Of a DNA stretch of 49,171 nucleotides, positions 35,986 through 44,777 are shown piece by piece; the stretch's first letter is position 1; every line of letters begins with the position of its first letter. Under the pieces are notes generated by a model. It saw only the letters and a program-made list of their open reading frames with translations. It searched no databases and was not told the DNA's origin. Source of the DNA: Psychrobacter sp. UBA3962 (GTDB lineage Bacteria; Pseudomonadota; Gammaproteobacteria; Pseudomonadales; Moraxellaceae); assembly GCF_002385225.1 (NCBI RefSeq), contig NZ_DGDC01000017.1:1-49171 (forward strand), in the 5' to 3' direction. A program made the translations under genes and the position numbers.

Positions 35986-37947
35986 TTAGTTTCTTGGGGC
36001 AAAAGTGATGCGGTCAGTGGGTAAATGGCCTCTGTGATTCTCATTTAAATAATCTAGCATTTGCTTACGAATATCACATTCTAAATTCCAAGCATTCATC
36101 GGCCCATCAGAGCTGACTTTACCTCGCAGTGTAATGCTTTCTTGGGTCACCTCGATGACTCTCATCTCAGGCTTCATGTCTTTGTCCCATAGCTCATGCG
36201 CTATAGCCAACTCATAAAACTTCTGCTGTATGGCATCGATGTCCGCGCCATAATCGACATATAAATGAACGGCACTGGACTGATGCGATGAGGTATGTGA
36301 CCAGTTTTCTAGCACCTCAGTGACAAAGTACTTCATCGGCACAATAAGCCTTCTATCGTCCCATGTTTTTAATACCGCGTAGGTATAGCGTAAGTCTTCC
36401 ACCTCACTCCAGATATCATTAACAAATATGGTATCGCCAATTCGTACTGGCTGAGTGATTGCTACCTGGAAGCCCGCAATAATATTGCCTAAAGTTGGCT
36501 GAGCCGCAATACCGATAATAGCCCCAGCAATCCCCGCAGAGGTTAACAACGTGGTGCCCAGTCCCTCTAAGTCAGCAAACTCTGCCAAACCAATCCAAAC
36601 GCCACCCAGTACCATGACAAAAATGAAAATACGTCTAAATACTGAGACGTAAGTCATCCTAATACGCTGGGTATTAAATTGCTCTTCATCTAATGAATCA
36701 ATTTGGTAATCTTGGTATCGGTTGGCAAAAAAGTTAATCGCCCTAACCCCAAGCCATAGACCGCTGATAACCAGACACAACCAAATAATAGGCCGGGTGG
36801 AGGTGGCGATGGCATCTACTCTAGGCAAGCTACCAGAGACCAAAGCCAGCATCATAGAGAAGCTTAAGGTGACAGTAAGAGGCACTGTTATTTTTGAGAA
36901 AAAGTCAGTCAGGCCTTTATTACCCAACGACAGCTCGTCCTTTTGGGTACGGTGAGTGATGGCATTGGAGTATAGACTGACAAACTTTGACACCCCTTTA
37001 CTGAGCGCAAAGCTTATGCCCATAGTGGCAAACATAAATAGAATTAGAACCAGCACTTCCCAAACACTAATACCCCAAACTTTAGCCGTCATTGGCTCTG
37101 GTAAAAAGCGCTCGAACTCTGCTGGCTTATGAATATCATATAGCGCATTAATATTGGCCACAGTTTGCGAGGAGAACACCCAAACTGGCGACTGATTGCC
37201 TACCCGTACACGTTCTAAGTATAGGGGTACGCTTCTGTTCTTGTAGTTAATATCACCCAGTTTTATAGAGCGTCTTGGCACCCCATGAATGGGACTATCA
37301 GTCCCTAGTACAGGCTCAACTAAACCGTCTGAACGATCCGGCAGATCATCGAAAATATACAGACCTTTTTCGGTCATTAAATAATCCAGCTTCTTTGCCA
37401 GATCTGTGGCTTCGTTCTTTTGGGCCGCTTCAGGTAATAAATTTAGGTTTAACGCATAGGCTGCTAGGGCAAAGTTTTTTTGCAAGTTGGCGCTATTAAA
37501 GAATTCTAATGTGGCCAGAGGTGTTTCAAGATTAGGGGGAGTAGATAATTCAGGCAAACCAGAGTTAAGCTTATTTAGCACATAGTAGGCTTCATTGAAC
37601 TCCCCTGTAAGCTCATTTTCAGCCAAGAGCGGACGAGTAACTTCCTCCTCATCCTCCTCTGGTTGGTCTTTTTGAACCTTCTGAATGGCATAGTCAATAA
37701 TGTTGTCAGGCTGGTCAGCATTTTGTGCTTGCTGCGTTGTCTTTGCGTCTTTAGCATGGGATAAAGCTGGTGCCAAAAACATAAACAACACGACCACAGC
37801 TAAATGGAGCGCCTTAAGCAGAGGCTTATCCCACTTAGCTAGGGTCGGCTGATTAATAACGCTGTTTTTTCGAACAGATGACATCACATCAGAGCTCGAC
37901 AAGCTTGTAGTACAAGCTACTTCGTTTTTGTATGCTAAGTTATTCAT
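35986..37947 (-). CDS. MscS-family mechanosensitive channel with long periplasmic domain
   Basis: 653 residues. A long polar head is followed by a hydrophobic stretch (about 46-64, VVVLFMFLAPALSHA) that looks like a late signal peptide ending at Ala-Lys, then a periplasmic region of about 220 residues. Membrane helices follow near 290-315, 355-375, 390-410 and 440-460. The MscS pore helix is LLTSAGIAGAIIGIAAQPTLGNIIAG and the beta domain begins PVRIGDTIFV. This resembles the larger MscS relatives rather than the 286-residue MscS itself. Start: ATG at 37947 with GGAG 5 bases upstream; a GTG six bases earlier is in frame. A role in osmotic protection is inferred from family. Confidence 0.86.
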   Translation of the reverse strand: MNNLAYKNEVACTTSLSSSDVMSSVRKNSVINQPTLAKWDKPLLKALHLAVVVLFMFLAPALSHAKDAKTTQQAQNADQPDNIIDYAIQKVQKDQPEEDEEEVTRPLLAENELTGEFNEAYYVLNKLNSGLPELSTPPNLETPLATLEFFNSANLQKNFALAAYALNLNLLPEAAQKNEATDLAKKLDYLMTEKGLYIFDDLPDRSDGLVEPVLGTDSPIHGVPRRSIKLGDINYKNRSVPLYLERVRVGNQSPVWVFSSQTVANINALYDIHKPAEFERFLPEPMTAKVWGISVWEVLVLILFMFATMGISFALSKGVSKFVSLYSNAITHRTQKDELSLGNKGLTDFFSKITVPLTVTLSFSMMLALVSGSLPRVDAIATSTRPIIWLCLVISGLWLGVRAINFFANRYQDYQIDSLDEEQFNTQRIRMTYVSVFRRIFIFVMVLGGVWIGLAEFADLEGLGTTLLTSAGIAGAIIGIAAQPTLGNIIAGFQVAITQPVRIGDTIFVNDIWSEVEDLRYTYAVLKTWDDRRLIVPMKYFVTEVLENWSHTSSHQSSAVHLYVDYGADIDAIQQKFYELAIAHELWDKDMKPEMRVIEVTQESITLRGKVSSDGPMNAWNLECDIRKQMLDYLNENHRGHLPTDRITFAPRN

Positions 37948-38075
37948 GCACACTCCAAGTCGTTTTGGTTGCCAGAGCCTAGGGCATTATACTTAAAACA
38001 CAGACGCTACCTATCTAGACCGTGCTTGTCGAGTTAGCTTTATTTACTGTACCGATATCAATCAATTAAGCAAAA

Positions 38076-39599
38076 CTAGATACGTCTCCAAGTCGTACCT
38101 TGCTTACCGTCTTCAAGCTCAATATTGTTTTGCTGTAACAAATCACGAATTTCATCAGCACGAGCAAAGTTCTTATTGGCTTTAGCCTCGATACGCTCTT
38201 GAATAAGCGCATCGATTTGCTCATCACTCATCTGACCTTCACTTACCGCACCAATTTGAGCCTGCAGGAACTCTGTCGGATTCACTTGACCAATATTTAA
38301 AGTAGCAGCCAGCGCTTTTAGAGTCATTGCAGCCGTTTGTAGCTTAGCAATACCTTGGTCATTTTCTGTTTCACGTGCCAGCTTATTAACCTCTTTTGCT
38401 AAGCTAAATAAGACGCTGATGGCTTGTGGCGTATTAAAATCATCATTCATAGCCTTGATGAAATTAGCACTATAACCACTGATCTCATTAACCACTTCAG
38501 TTGACGCTTCTACTGACTCATCCAGCTTGCCTGCTGATTCTAAAACTGCTTCGGCCGCTTTCAACGCTTGGTAAACTCGAGTTAATCCTGAATGCGCCTC
38601 TTTTAGTGCTGTATCTGAAAAGTTAACCTGACTGCGATAATGGCTCGATAGAATAAAGAAGCGAATAGTTTCAGGGTGGAACTTCTCCATCACTTCACGA
38701 ATGGTAAAGAAGTTCCCTAAAGATTTAGACATCTTTTCGCCATCAACGTTAATAAAACCAACATGCATCCAGTTATTGGCATAAGTACAGCCGGTCGCCG
38801 CCTCTGATTGGGCGATCTCGTTTTCATGGTGTGGGAACTGTAAGTCATGACCCCCACCGTGAATGTCAAAGCTGTCCCCTAGACACTTAGTTGACATAGC
38901 AGAACACTCAATATGCCAGCCTGGACGACCACCGCCCCAGTTAGAATCCCACTGTGGCTCACCTGGTTTTGCCGCTTTCCAGAGTACAAAGTCAAATGGG
39001 TTCTTCTTATCGGTATCGACATCGACCCGTGAGCCCGCTTGCAAATCCTCTAATTTCCGCTTTGATAATTTGCCATAACCCTCAAAGGTTTCAACGGCAT
39101 AATAGACATCACCATTTGCCGCAGCGTACGCATGGTCTTTTTGCTCTAGGGTATCAATCATTTGCAGCATTTCATCGATATGCTGTGTGGCGCGTGGCTC
39201 TGAGTTAGGATCTGCACAGCCTAAAGCCACAGCATCTTCATGCATAGCCTTAATGAAGCGTTCGGTTAAGCCGCCAATCTCTTCGCCATTTTCATTAGCA
39301 CGAGCAATAATTTTGTCATCAATATCGGTGATGTTACGCACATAATTCACCTCAAAACCTAAGTGACGTAACCAGCGTGATACCACATCAAAGGCAACCA
39401 TTACCCGAGCATGACCAATATGGCAATAATCATAAACCGTCATACCACACACATACATGCCTACCTTACCGGCTTGTAGCGGCTTAAACTTTCGTTTATC
39501 GGTAGTCATAGAATCATAAATCTTCAACGTGGCCTGACTTTCGACCAACTGTTTTGATAGGAATTCAGGAGTTTGCGTGATATTGGCAGATAAAGACAT
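38076..39599 (-). CDS. cysS: Cysteinyl-tRNA synthetase
   Basis: Class I synthetase charging tRNA-Cys. 507 residues, about 40 longer than E. coli because of an N-terminal extension (1-22). The HIGH motif is at 60-63 within CGMTVYDYCHIGHA, whose Cys51 binds zinc together with the Cys in WHIECSAMS and the His in FPHHENEIAQSEA. KMSKS is near 289-293. The tail WRRI is usual. AAGG lies 7 bases before ATG. The MscS gene follows at 128 bases on the same strand. Confidence 0.97.
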   Translation of the reverse strand: MSLSANITQTPEFLSKQLVESQATLKIYDSMTTDKRKFKPLQAGKVGMYVCGMTVYDYCHIGHARVMVAFDVVSRWLRHLGFEVNYVRNITDIDDKIIARANENGEEIGGLTERFIKAMHEDAVALGCADPNSEPRATQHIDEMLQMIDTLEQKDHAYAAANGDVYYAVETFEGYGKLSKRKLEDLQAGSRVDVDTDKKNPFDFVLWKAAKPGEPQWDSNWGGGRPGWHIECSAMSTKCLGDSFDIHGGGHDLQFPHHENEIAQSEAATGCTYANNWMHVGFINVDGEKMSKSLGNFFTIREVMEKFHPETIRFFILSSHYRSQVNFSDTALKEAHSGLTRVYQALKAAEAVLESAGKLDESVEASTEVVNEISGYSANFIKAMNDDFNTPQAISVLFSLAKEVNKLARETENDQGIAKLQTAAMTLKALAATLNIGQVNPTEFLQAQIGAVSEGQMSDEQIDALIQERIEAKANKNFARADEIRDLLQQNNIELEDGKQGTTWRRI

Positions 39600-39766
39600 A
39601 TTAAAACCTTATAATGAAAACTGATGAATGATGACATCAAGTATTATTCTTAGCGAGGCTCATATTACCTAAGCTTGGCTAAAATTGCTATATTTCATCG
39701 GCATAGGATATGATGCTAACTTAAGTTTTTTAATAAAACCCCCTTAGCTTTACTGGAGTTCCCGTT

Positions 39767-40363
39767 ATGGGCAATCGATTAACCAAAATTTACACCCGCA
39801 CTGGAGATGATGGCACGACAGGCATGGCAGATGGTAGCCGTGTCAGTAAAGCAGATGCTATCTTTGTGGTAATGGGTGACGTTGACGAATTAAATGCCCA
39901 TATCGGCATGATCTTGGCACAGATAGCAGCCTTAGAGGCAGATAAAGCACAAAGATTTACTGCGATATCTGACAGCTTAAGCACCGTTCAACATTTATTA
40001 TTTAATATCGGTGGTGAACTGGCTATGCCGGAATATAAAGGTATTACTGAAAGTCATATTAGCTGGCTAGAATCTGAAATTGATACCTTTAACCAAGATC
40101 TACCTGCCCTAAAGGATTTTATCTTACCAGCAGGCTCTCGTTTAGTCAGTCAAGTCCATATCGCTCGAACTGTCTGCCGCCGTGCTGAACGTCAAGCGGT
40201 TAACCTACAGCAAATCAGCGGTCAAGCCATAAGCGCAAATGCGCTTAAACTATTAAATCGTCTATCAGACTGGCTTTTTGTTTTATCAAGATATTGCGCC
40301 AAAGTTGAGGGCTCAAAAGAGGTGTTATGGGATAAAACCATATTGGATAAATTCAGCAGTTAG
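39767..40363 (+). CDS. pduO: PduO-type ATP:cob(I)alamin adenosyltransferase
   Basis: Makes adenosylcobalamin from reduced corrinoid and ATP. The 198 residues form one helical bundle. The ATP-binding N-terminus IYTRTGDDGTTG is seen, followed by the VDELNAHIG helix. The RTVCRRAERQ helix (about 143-152) and the LNRLSDWLFVLSRY helix complete the signature. GGAG stands 8 bases before ATG. No cobalamin synthesis or diol dehydratase genes are nearby, so it probably serves salvage. A strong terminator follows. Confidence 0.94.
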   Translation: MGNRLTKIYTRTGDDGTTGMADGSRVSKADAIFVVMGDVDELNAHIGMILAQIAALEADKAQRFTAISDSLSTVQHLLFNIGGELAMPEYKGITESHISWLESEIDTFNQDLPALKDFILPAGSRLVSQVHIARTVCRRAERQAVNLQQISGQAISANALKLLNRLSDWLFVLSRYCAKVEGSKEVLWDKTILDKFSS

Positions 40364-40417
40364 CCAACCATATAGCCAGCCTGTTATTTAAATAGTTTTA
40401 TAAAGTATCTCACAATA

Positions 40418-40452
40418 AAAAAAGGTCCAACACAGTTTGTTGGACCTTTTTT
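40418..40452. terminator. Terminator after the adenosyltransferase gene, shared with the lipoprotein gene
   Basis: A 15-base stem with core GGTCCAACA / TGTTGGACC, a 5-base loop, and A-run and T-run on either side. It lies 54 bases after one stop and 69 bases after the convergent one. Confidence 0.9.
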
Positions 40453-40521
40453 AATGAGCTAACTTAAGCTAACTAAGGGCTTAAAAGCCCAAAAGTTTTA
40501 GTTACTTTTAGTCTATTACCC

Positions 40522-41514
40522 TTAGTAAGTGCCGTCTTCTTCAATGATGACCATTTCAATACTGTCATCTTTAGGAGCACTTAGCTTCTTAGGAACTTCA
40601 ACGGGTTTAGTGGCCGTGTTATTGGCTTCCTCAGTTACAGGCTTGCTAGGCTTTGGGGTTTCAGCTGCTTGAGGCTTAGCGGGTTCTACTGGTTTAGCAG
40701 CAGGCTTTTGCTGAGCTTCAGTCTGTGCTTCAGCACTACGAGCAGGCTGAGTCTGACGTACAGGCGCTCTTTGCTTCTGCTCAGGCTCTGGACGAACGCG
40801 AGGCTGCGTAGGTTGTCTTGGCTCAGCTGGTAGAGCTGGAGCAGGTCTTGGCTTATTGGTATCTGGAGCAGTACGACGCGCATCAATAACAGCCTGATAC
40901 TGCGACTTGGCAATAATGTCTGACGCAGCCATTAAGATAGAGGGCTGACCCACTACGCGAGCAATAGACTGTCCGCCTTGCATACCCACCACATAGCTGA
41001 AGTTATCACTAACCAACATGTTGTTATTTAATACGATGCCTTCAGAGCGTAATAACTCAGCCAAAGTACGGTCTTCAACTTGAGTGTAAACTCGATTAGC
41101 ACGGCTTACATCTTGGTTTGGCAAAGTTAAGCTTAAGCTGGCACTACAGGTGATCATACCTTGATCATTTGCTTGCTGCATTACTCTTGGGTTGGCAACA
41201 TCAACCAATACTGAACCTACCGCATTATTGACGTTGGTCAAACTTAGGCTTTCTCCGTTACTCTCAGCATAAGCATTGAATAAACGCTGTGACTGAGATC
41301 CTAAAGTAGACTGCACAGTTTGTGTCAACTGAGTTAAGGCCACTTGATCATCACATTGAACCACAGGAGCAGTTGTGACTACTTCAACTTTAGCCTCATC
41401 TGATTTATCAGTAGACTCTTCTTTTTTGCTACAACCCACAGCGGTTAATCCGCATAGCAACATCACCCCTACCAAACTTGTAGGACGTGAAACACGATCA
41501 AAACTTAACTTCAT
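40522..41514 (-). CDS. Unrecognised lipoprotein with Pro/Ala/Lys-rich tail
   Basis: The N-terminus is a lipoprotein signal: basic start, hydrophobic core and a lipobox ending AVGC with Cys28. An acidic-basic spacer follows. A middle part (about 45-200) has two cysteines (in VQCDDQ and MITCSAS) and the pattern QVEDRTLAELL; it looks folded, but I do not recognise it. Residues about 210-310 are low-complexity, rich in Pro, Ala, Gln and Lys, as in proteins that span the periplasm or touch peptidoglycan. The last stretch DDSIEMVIIEEDGTY is acidic. Start: two ATGs in a row; the second (41514) has AGAGG 5 bases upstream. Function unknown. Confidence 0.8.
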   Translation of the reverse strand: MKLSFDRVSRPTSLVGVMLLCGLTAVGCSKKEESTDKSDEAKVEVVTTAPVVQCDDQVALTQLTQTVQSTLGSQSQRLFNAYAESNGESLSLTNVNNAVGSVLVDVANPRVMQQANDQGMITCSASLSLTLPNQDVSRANRVYTQVEDRTLAELLRSEGIVLNNNMLVSDNFSYVVGMQGGQSIARVVGQPSILMAASDIIAKSQYQAVIDARRTAPDTNKPRPAPALPAEPRQPTQPRVRPEPEQKQRAPVRQTQPARSAEAQTEAQQKPAAKPVEPAKPQAAETPKPSKPVTEEANNTATKPVEVPKKLSAPKDDSIEMVIIEEDGTY

Positions 41515-41561
41515 CATAACCTCTTTTAAAACCAGCCTTGACTATCGCACGGCAATCTATA

Positions 41562-41596
41562 TTTTTACAAAAAAGCCGATAGCTCTTTTGTAAAAA
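41562..41596. promoter_or_regulatory. Inverted repeat upstream of the lipoprotein gene
   Basis: TTTTTACAAAAAAG and CTCTTTTGTAAAAA are 14-base arms with one mismatch and a 7-base centre, ending 48 bases before the lipoprotein start. Neither side has a proper T-run for termination, so an operator or leader hairpin is likelier. Confidence 0.45.
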
Positions 41597-41717
41597 TACG
41601 TCTTAAACCGTACTAGTCATTATTGTTACGTATTATACGCCAAAGCATAAATATTTGTTAATTCATATTAAAGTTATTGCATTTTAATGAAGTGTTATCA
41701 CAATTTATATCTATAGT

Positions 41718-41747
41718 TTGTAAAGTAGGCTAATTAGCCTCTATTAA
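41718..41747 (+). promoter_or_regulatory. Promoter-like pair with a perfect palindrome in its spacer
   Basis: TTGTAA (41718-41723) and TATTAA (41742-41747) stand 18 bases apart. Between them lies the perfect 14-base palindrome AGGCTAATTAGCCT (41727-41740). A repressor site in this place would block RNA polymerase. It would serve the GDPD gene, 125 bases downstream. Confidence 0.4.
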
Positions 41748-41871
41748 TACTGCCTATTTTCTGCCAGTATTTCATTATAAAACTGAGCTATTTTATCTAA
41801 TCAGCTCTCTAATAAACGTACTTTTAGCCTATCGAAATTTTAAAGGCTTTGGCTTACTCAGAAGAGACTCT

Positions 41872-42777
41872 ATGACTTCGTTAACCTCTTTACTCGACAC
41901 CCATAATTGCTATTTACTCGGTCATAGAGGTGCTCGTGGCGAGCAACTAGAAAACAGTAAAGCCGGCTTTATCCATACTCAGCAGCTAAGTCAAATCTCA
42001 TCGAACAATTGGCAAAAAAAGAAACTGGTAGGTATTGAGTTTGATGTGCAGTTAACTTTAGACGGTCAATTAGTGGTATTCCATGATGATACATTGCTTA
42101 GGCTATTTTCTCATCAATCTAGAATTGAACAATTAACCGCTGCCCAACTACAGCGCATCAGTTGCTCTGCTAGCGCTGATCAAAGTGGTCCTATCTTACT
42201 GCTGCGACAGATGCCGGAGTTTATTAAAAATTACAGCCACATTGAACTAGAGATTAAGACTAGCAATCGCACCAACTATCAGCAACTGATTCAATCATTA
42301 AAGCAATGTTTGATTACTCCAGAGTTTAAGACCTTATCTTTAACCTTAACCAGCTTTGATGTTCATTTGCTTGAGAAGCTACAGGCGGATACTTTCCTTA
42401 GCCAGTGTAAACGAGGCCTATTGGTAGAGCCTGCCTGCCCGCAGCTGACCCTGAAAATTATGGCACAGCCAGCTTTCAGGCATGCCGAGCCCCTCACCCC
42501 TTCTACGCACCCTATACTTATAAATGATATTAAAAATGCAGTAATGAGCACGGGACAGCCTTTTGCCAATACGGTATTAATTGCTTTACGATTAGGCTGC
42601 TCCTCTATTGGCCTATTTTATCCTCTATTTGATTCAAGCTTTATAGCTCAATGTCAAAGATATGATCTTGCTACTACTGCTTGGACTGTTAACAATATCG
42701 ACTCTGCCAAACATCTTATCAAGCTTGGGGTTAACTACCTTATTACAGACTACCCCAACACTTTTTTATGTAGCTAA
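41872..42777 (+). CDS. ugpQ: Glycerophosphodiester phosphodiesterase
   Basis: Hydrolyses glycerophosphodiesters to glycerol 3-phosphate and an alcohol. 301 residues without signal peptide, so probably cytoplasmic like UgpQ. The GDPD signature is complete: LLGHRGARGEQLENS with the catalytic His and metal-binding Glu, IEFDVQLTLDGQLVVFHD with the second His, and the closing AWTVNN and GVNYLITDYP segments. An insert relative to short homologues lies around 150-200. AGAG precedes ATG. Gene symbol by family only; no ugp transport genes are nearby. Confidence 0.88.
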   Translation: MTSLTSLLDTHNCYLLGHRGARGEQLENSKAGFIHTQQLSQISSNNWQKKKLVGIEFDVQLTLDGQLVVFHDDTLLRLFSHQSRIEQLTAAQLQRISCSASADQSGPILLLRQMPEFIKNYSHIELEIKTSNRTNYQQLIQSLKQCLITPEFKTLSLTLTSFDVHLLEKLQADTFLSQCKRGLLVEPACPQLTLKIMAQPAFRHAEPLTPSTHPILINDIKNAVMSTGQPFANTVLIALRLGCSSIGLFYPLFDSSFIAQCQRYDLATTAWTVNNIDSAKHLIKLGVNYLITDYPNTFLCS

Positions 42778-42821
42778 ATAGCTTCCTAAAAAGCCAATCC
42801 AAATAATACCAATCTAGAAAA

Positions 42822-42856
42822 AATAGGGCGGCAGCAAAATTTGTTGCCACCCTATT
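42822..42856 (+). terminator. Terminator of the GDPD gene
   Basis: AATAGGGCGGCAGCAAA pairs with TTTGTTGCCACCCTATT through 17 positions, two of them G-T type, 45 bases after the stop. The T-run after it is weak (TAATTAA). Confidence 0.65.
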
Positions 42857-42915
42857 AATTAACTGTTATATAAAAGTAAAAAAAGCCGAAAACCTGAGTT
42901 TCTCGACAATAATCT

Positions 42916-42933
42916 AGTGTATAAGTGTTCACT
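42916..42933. promoter_or_regulatory. FabR/DesT-like operator candidate before the desaturase gene
   Basis: AGTGTATAAGTGTTCACT is an imperfect palindrome (arms AGTG/CACT) 71 bases before the desaturase start. It agrees at 14 of 18 positions with the E. coli FabR site as I remember it (AGCGTACACGTGTTCGCT). TetR-type regulators of this group control unsaturated fatty acid genes. The comparison is from memory. Confidence 0.45.
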
Positions 42934-43004
42934 TTAATATTTATTTAAGGTATTCTACTCTTATCAATATCACTAATCTTATTTCAAGTAAGGATACCCT
43001 AGTA

Positions 43005-44477
43005 ATGCAAATAAGAAATGGAAGTCTTTTGTCTTCCTTGCGTGCTGTAGGACGAAAATCTGTACATGGCGCCCACAAAGCATTTCACTCCGGCAAAAAA
43101 GTGGCGGATGCCCTAACTCGTTTGCCATTAGTTGAACTAATTAATAAACAGTTAAATTCTGATAGCTCTGTACCTTCCGCTACTATCAAAACTGTTAAAG
43201 ATGAACGTCAAAAATCAACGGATTTATCTACTCATTCAGCTGACGTCACATTTGAAGGCTCATTAACTGCTGAAGAAGAACAACTGGCCAAGGAGCTGGC
43301 TTTTAAACGTGCCCCTATTAACTGGGTCCCCGCCGCTTTTCTTGTTGCCACACCAATTGCTGCAGCCTTAATTACCCCTTGGTATTTAGCCACCCATAAA
43401 GTTAGTGCTCCAGTATGGTTGACGTTCGCTGCTGTTGGGGTTTGGACCGGCTTGAGTATTACTGCCGGCTATCATAGGTTAATGTCACATCGGGCCTATA
43501 AAGCCCATCCTGCAGTGCGTAATTTCTTCTTAGTAGGCGCAACACTTGCGGTGCAAGGCTCAGCATTTGATTGGTGCTCTGGGCATAGAACCCATCATAG
43601 ACATGTTGATGATCGTATGGATGATCCTTATTCAGCCAAACGTGGCTTTTGGTTTAGTCATATAGGTTGGATGCTACGAAACTATCCTAGCGGTAACTTC
43701 GATTATAAAAACATTCCTGATCTTACCAAAGACAAAGTGCTACAAATTCAGCACAAATATTATGGAGCTTGGGTAGTAGTTGCTAACGTAGGCCTAATTG
43801 GTGCTATCGGTTGGTTAATCGGTGATGTGTGGGGTACTTTATTATTAGCCGGTTTGGTACGTTTAGTGATTAATCACCACTTTACCTTCTTTATCAACTC
43901 GTTATGCCACATGGTTGGTACGCGTCCTTATACTGATACCAATACTGCCAGAGACAACTTCCTATTGGCCATTCCGACATGGGGTGAGGGCTATCACAAC
44001 TATCATCATTTCTTCCAATACGATTACCGTAATGGGGTTAAATGGTGGCAATATGACCCAACCAAATGGTTAATTGCGGCTTTAGCAAAAGTGGGTTTAG
44101 CGTCCGATCTGCGTACAGTAGATGACACAACCATCAAACATGCTGAAGTAAATATGATGTTTAAACGCGCCCAAAATAAAATTGCCAAAATCAGTAATGA
44201 TGAAGGGTTAATTACTGACAGCAACTTATCGCGTAGTCTGCAAAACTTTAGTGACCGTGTGCATTTTGAATATCAGCTATTTAACGACACAGTTAAAGAG
44301 TGGCAAGCTCTTAAAGCAAAAACCATTCAGCTGAAGAAAGAGCAGTTTGCGGAGCGTTTGCACGAAGCCGATGAGGCGCTTAAAGATCAGTACCAGATGA
44401 TCGAAAAGCGCATTCTAGAACACAACCACAACCTTAAGCAGGCGTTTAAAGAGATAAGCTTTAAAACCGCAGGCTAA
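43005..44477 (+). CDS. Membrane fatty-acid (acyl-CoA type, delta-9) desaturase
   Basis: Di-iron membrane enzyme introducing a double bond into saturated acyl chains. All three histidine boxes of the stearoyl-CoA desaturase class are present: HRLMSH (157-162), HRTHH (194-198) and HNYHH (331-335). Hydrophobic helices lie near 107-127, 136-155, 172-188 and 255-290. Two parts are extra: a polar head of about 100 residues and a C-terminal tail of about 115 residues (from about 375) with long charged helices suggesting a coiled coil. AAGGAT lies 9 bases before ATG. An operator-like site stands upstream. Probably central to membrane fluidity in the cold; no electron-donor gene is adjacent. Confidence 0.92.
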   Translation: MQIRNGSLLSSLRAVGRKSVHGAHKAFHSGKKVADALTRLPLVELINKQLNSDSSVPSATIKTVKDERQKSTDLSTHSADVTFEGSLTAEEEQLAKELAFKRAPINWVPAAFLVATPIAAALITPWYLATHKVSAPVWLTFAAVGVWTGLSITAGYHRLMSHRAYKAHPAVRNFFLVGATLAVQGSAFDWCSGHRTHHRHVDDRMDDPYSAKRGFWFSHIGWMLRNYPSGNFDYKNIPDLTKDKVLQIQHKYYGAWVVVANVGLIGAIGWLIGDVWGTLLLAGLVRLVINHHFTFFINSLCHMVGTRPYTDTNTARDNFLLAIPTWGEGYHNYHHFFQYDYRNGVKWWQYDPTKWLIAALAKVGLASDLRTVDDTTIKHAEVNMMFKRAQNKIAKISNDEGLITDSNLSRSLQNFSDRVHFEYQLFNDTVKEWQALKAKTIQLKKEQFAERLHEADEALKDQYQMIEKRILEHNHNLKQAFKEISFKTAG

Positions 44478-44777
44478 TAAGTAATGAAGCAAAACTAAAA
44501 AACTAATAATAACCAATAACAATAATAAGATTCAGCTTTCTCCACCCCCTACCTTAGGTCAGGGGGATTTTTTTATTTCCCATTTGAACTATCTGGGTAA
44601 TATTCTTAGTAACATTTTCTGTGTAATATTTTTAATAACAACCTCAGTTACAACCTTTGTAACAACATTGAAGCCACAATCGTTTATCCTACTATTTGAT
44701 ACAATCAATACTTCATTAAAGCTATGCTGAAGCTGAACACATCCCATAGCATCTGTTAAAATAAAAAAGCCAAAAAC
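44478..44777. other. 300-base region between the desaturase and SelO genes
   Basis: Holds the desaturase terminator (44545-44566) and the presumed selO promoter. The stretch 44595-44670 repeats the word GTAACA/GTAACAAC several times. A 66-codon minus-strand frame here overlaps the selO start and is not accepted as a gene. Confidence 0.55.
44545..44566 (+). terminator. Terminator of the desaturase gene
   Basis: CCCCCT-ACC and GGT-AGGGGG pair around TTA with one bulged C, followed by ATTTTTTTATTT, 68 bases past the stop. Confidence 0.8.

Larger units (their letters stand above)
41515..41871. other. Divergent 357-base region between the lipoprotein and GDPD genes
   Basis: AT-rich. It contains an inverted repeat at 41562-41596 close to the lipoprotein start and a promoter-like pair with a palindrome between its boxes at 41718-41747. 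No coding frame or RNA gene recognised. Confidence 0.6.
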
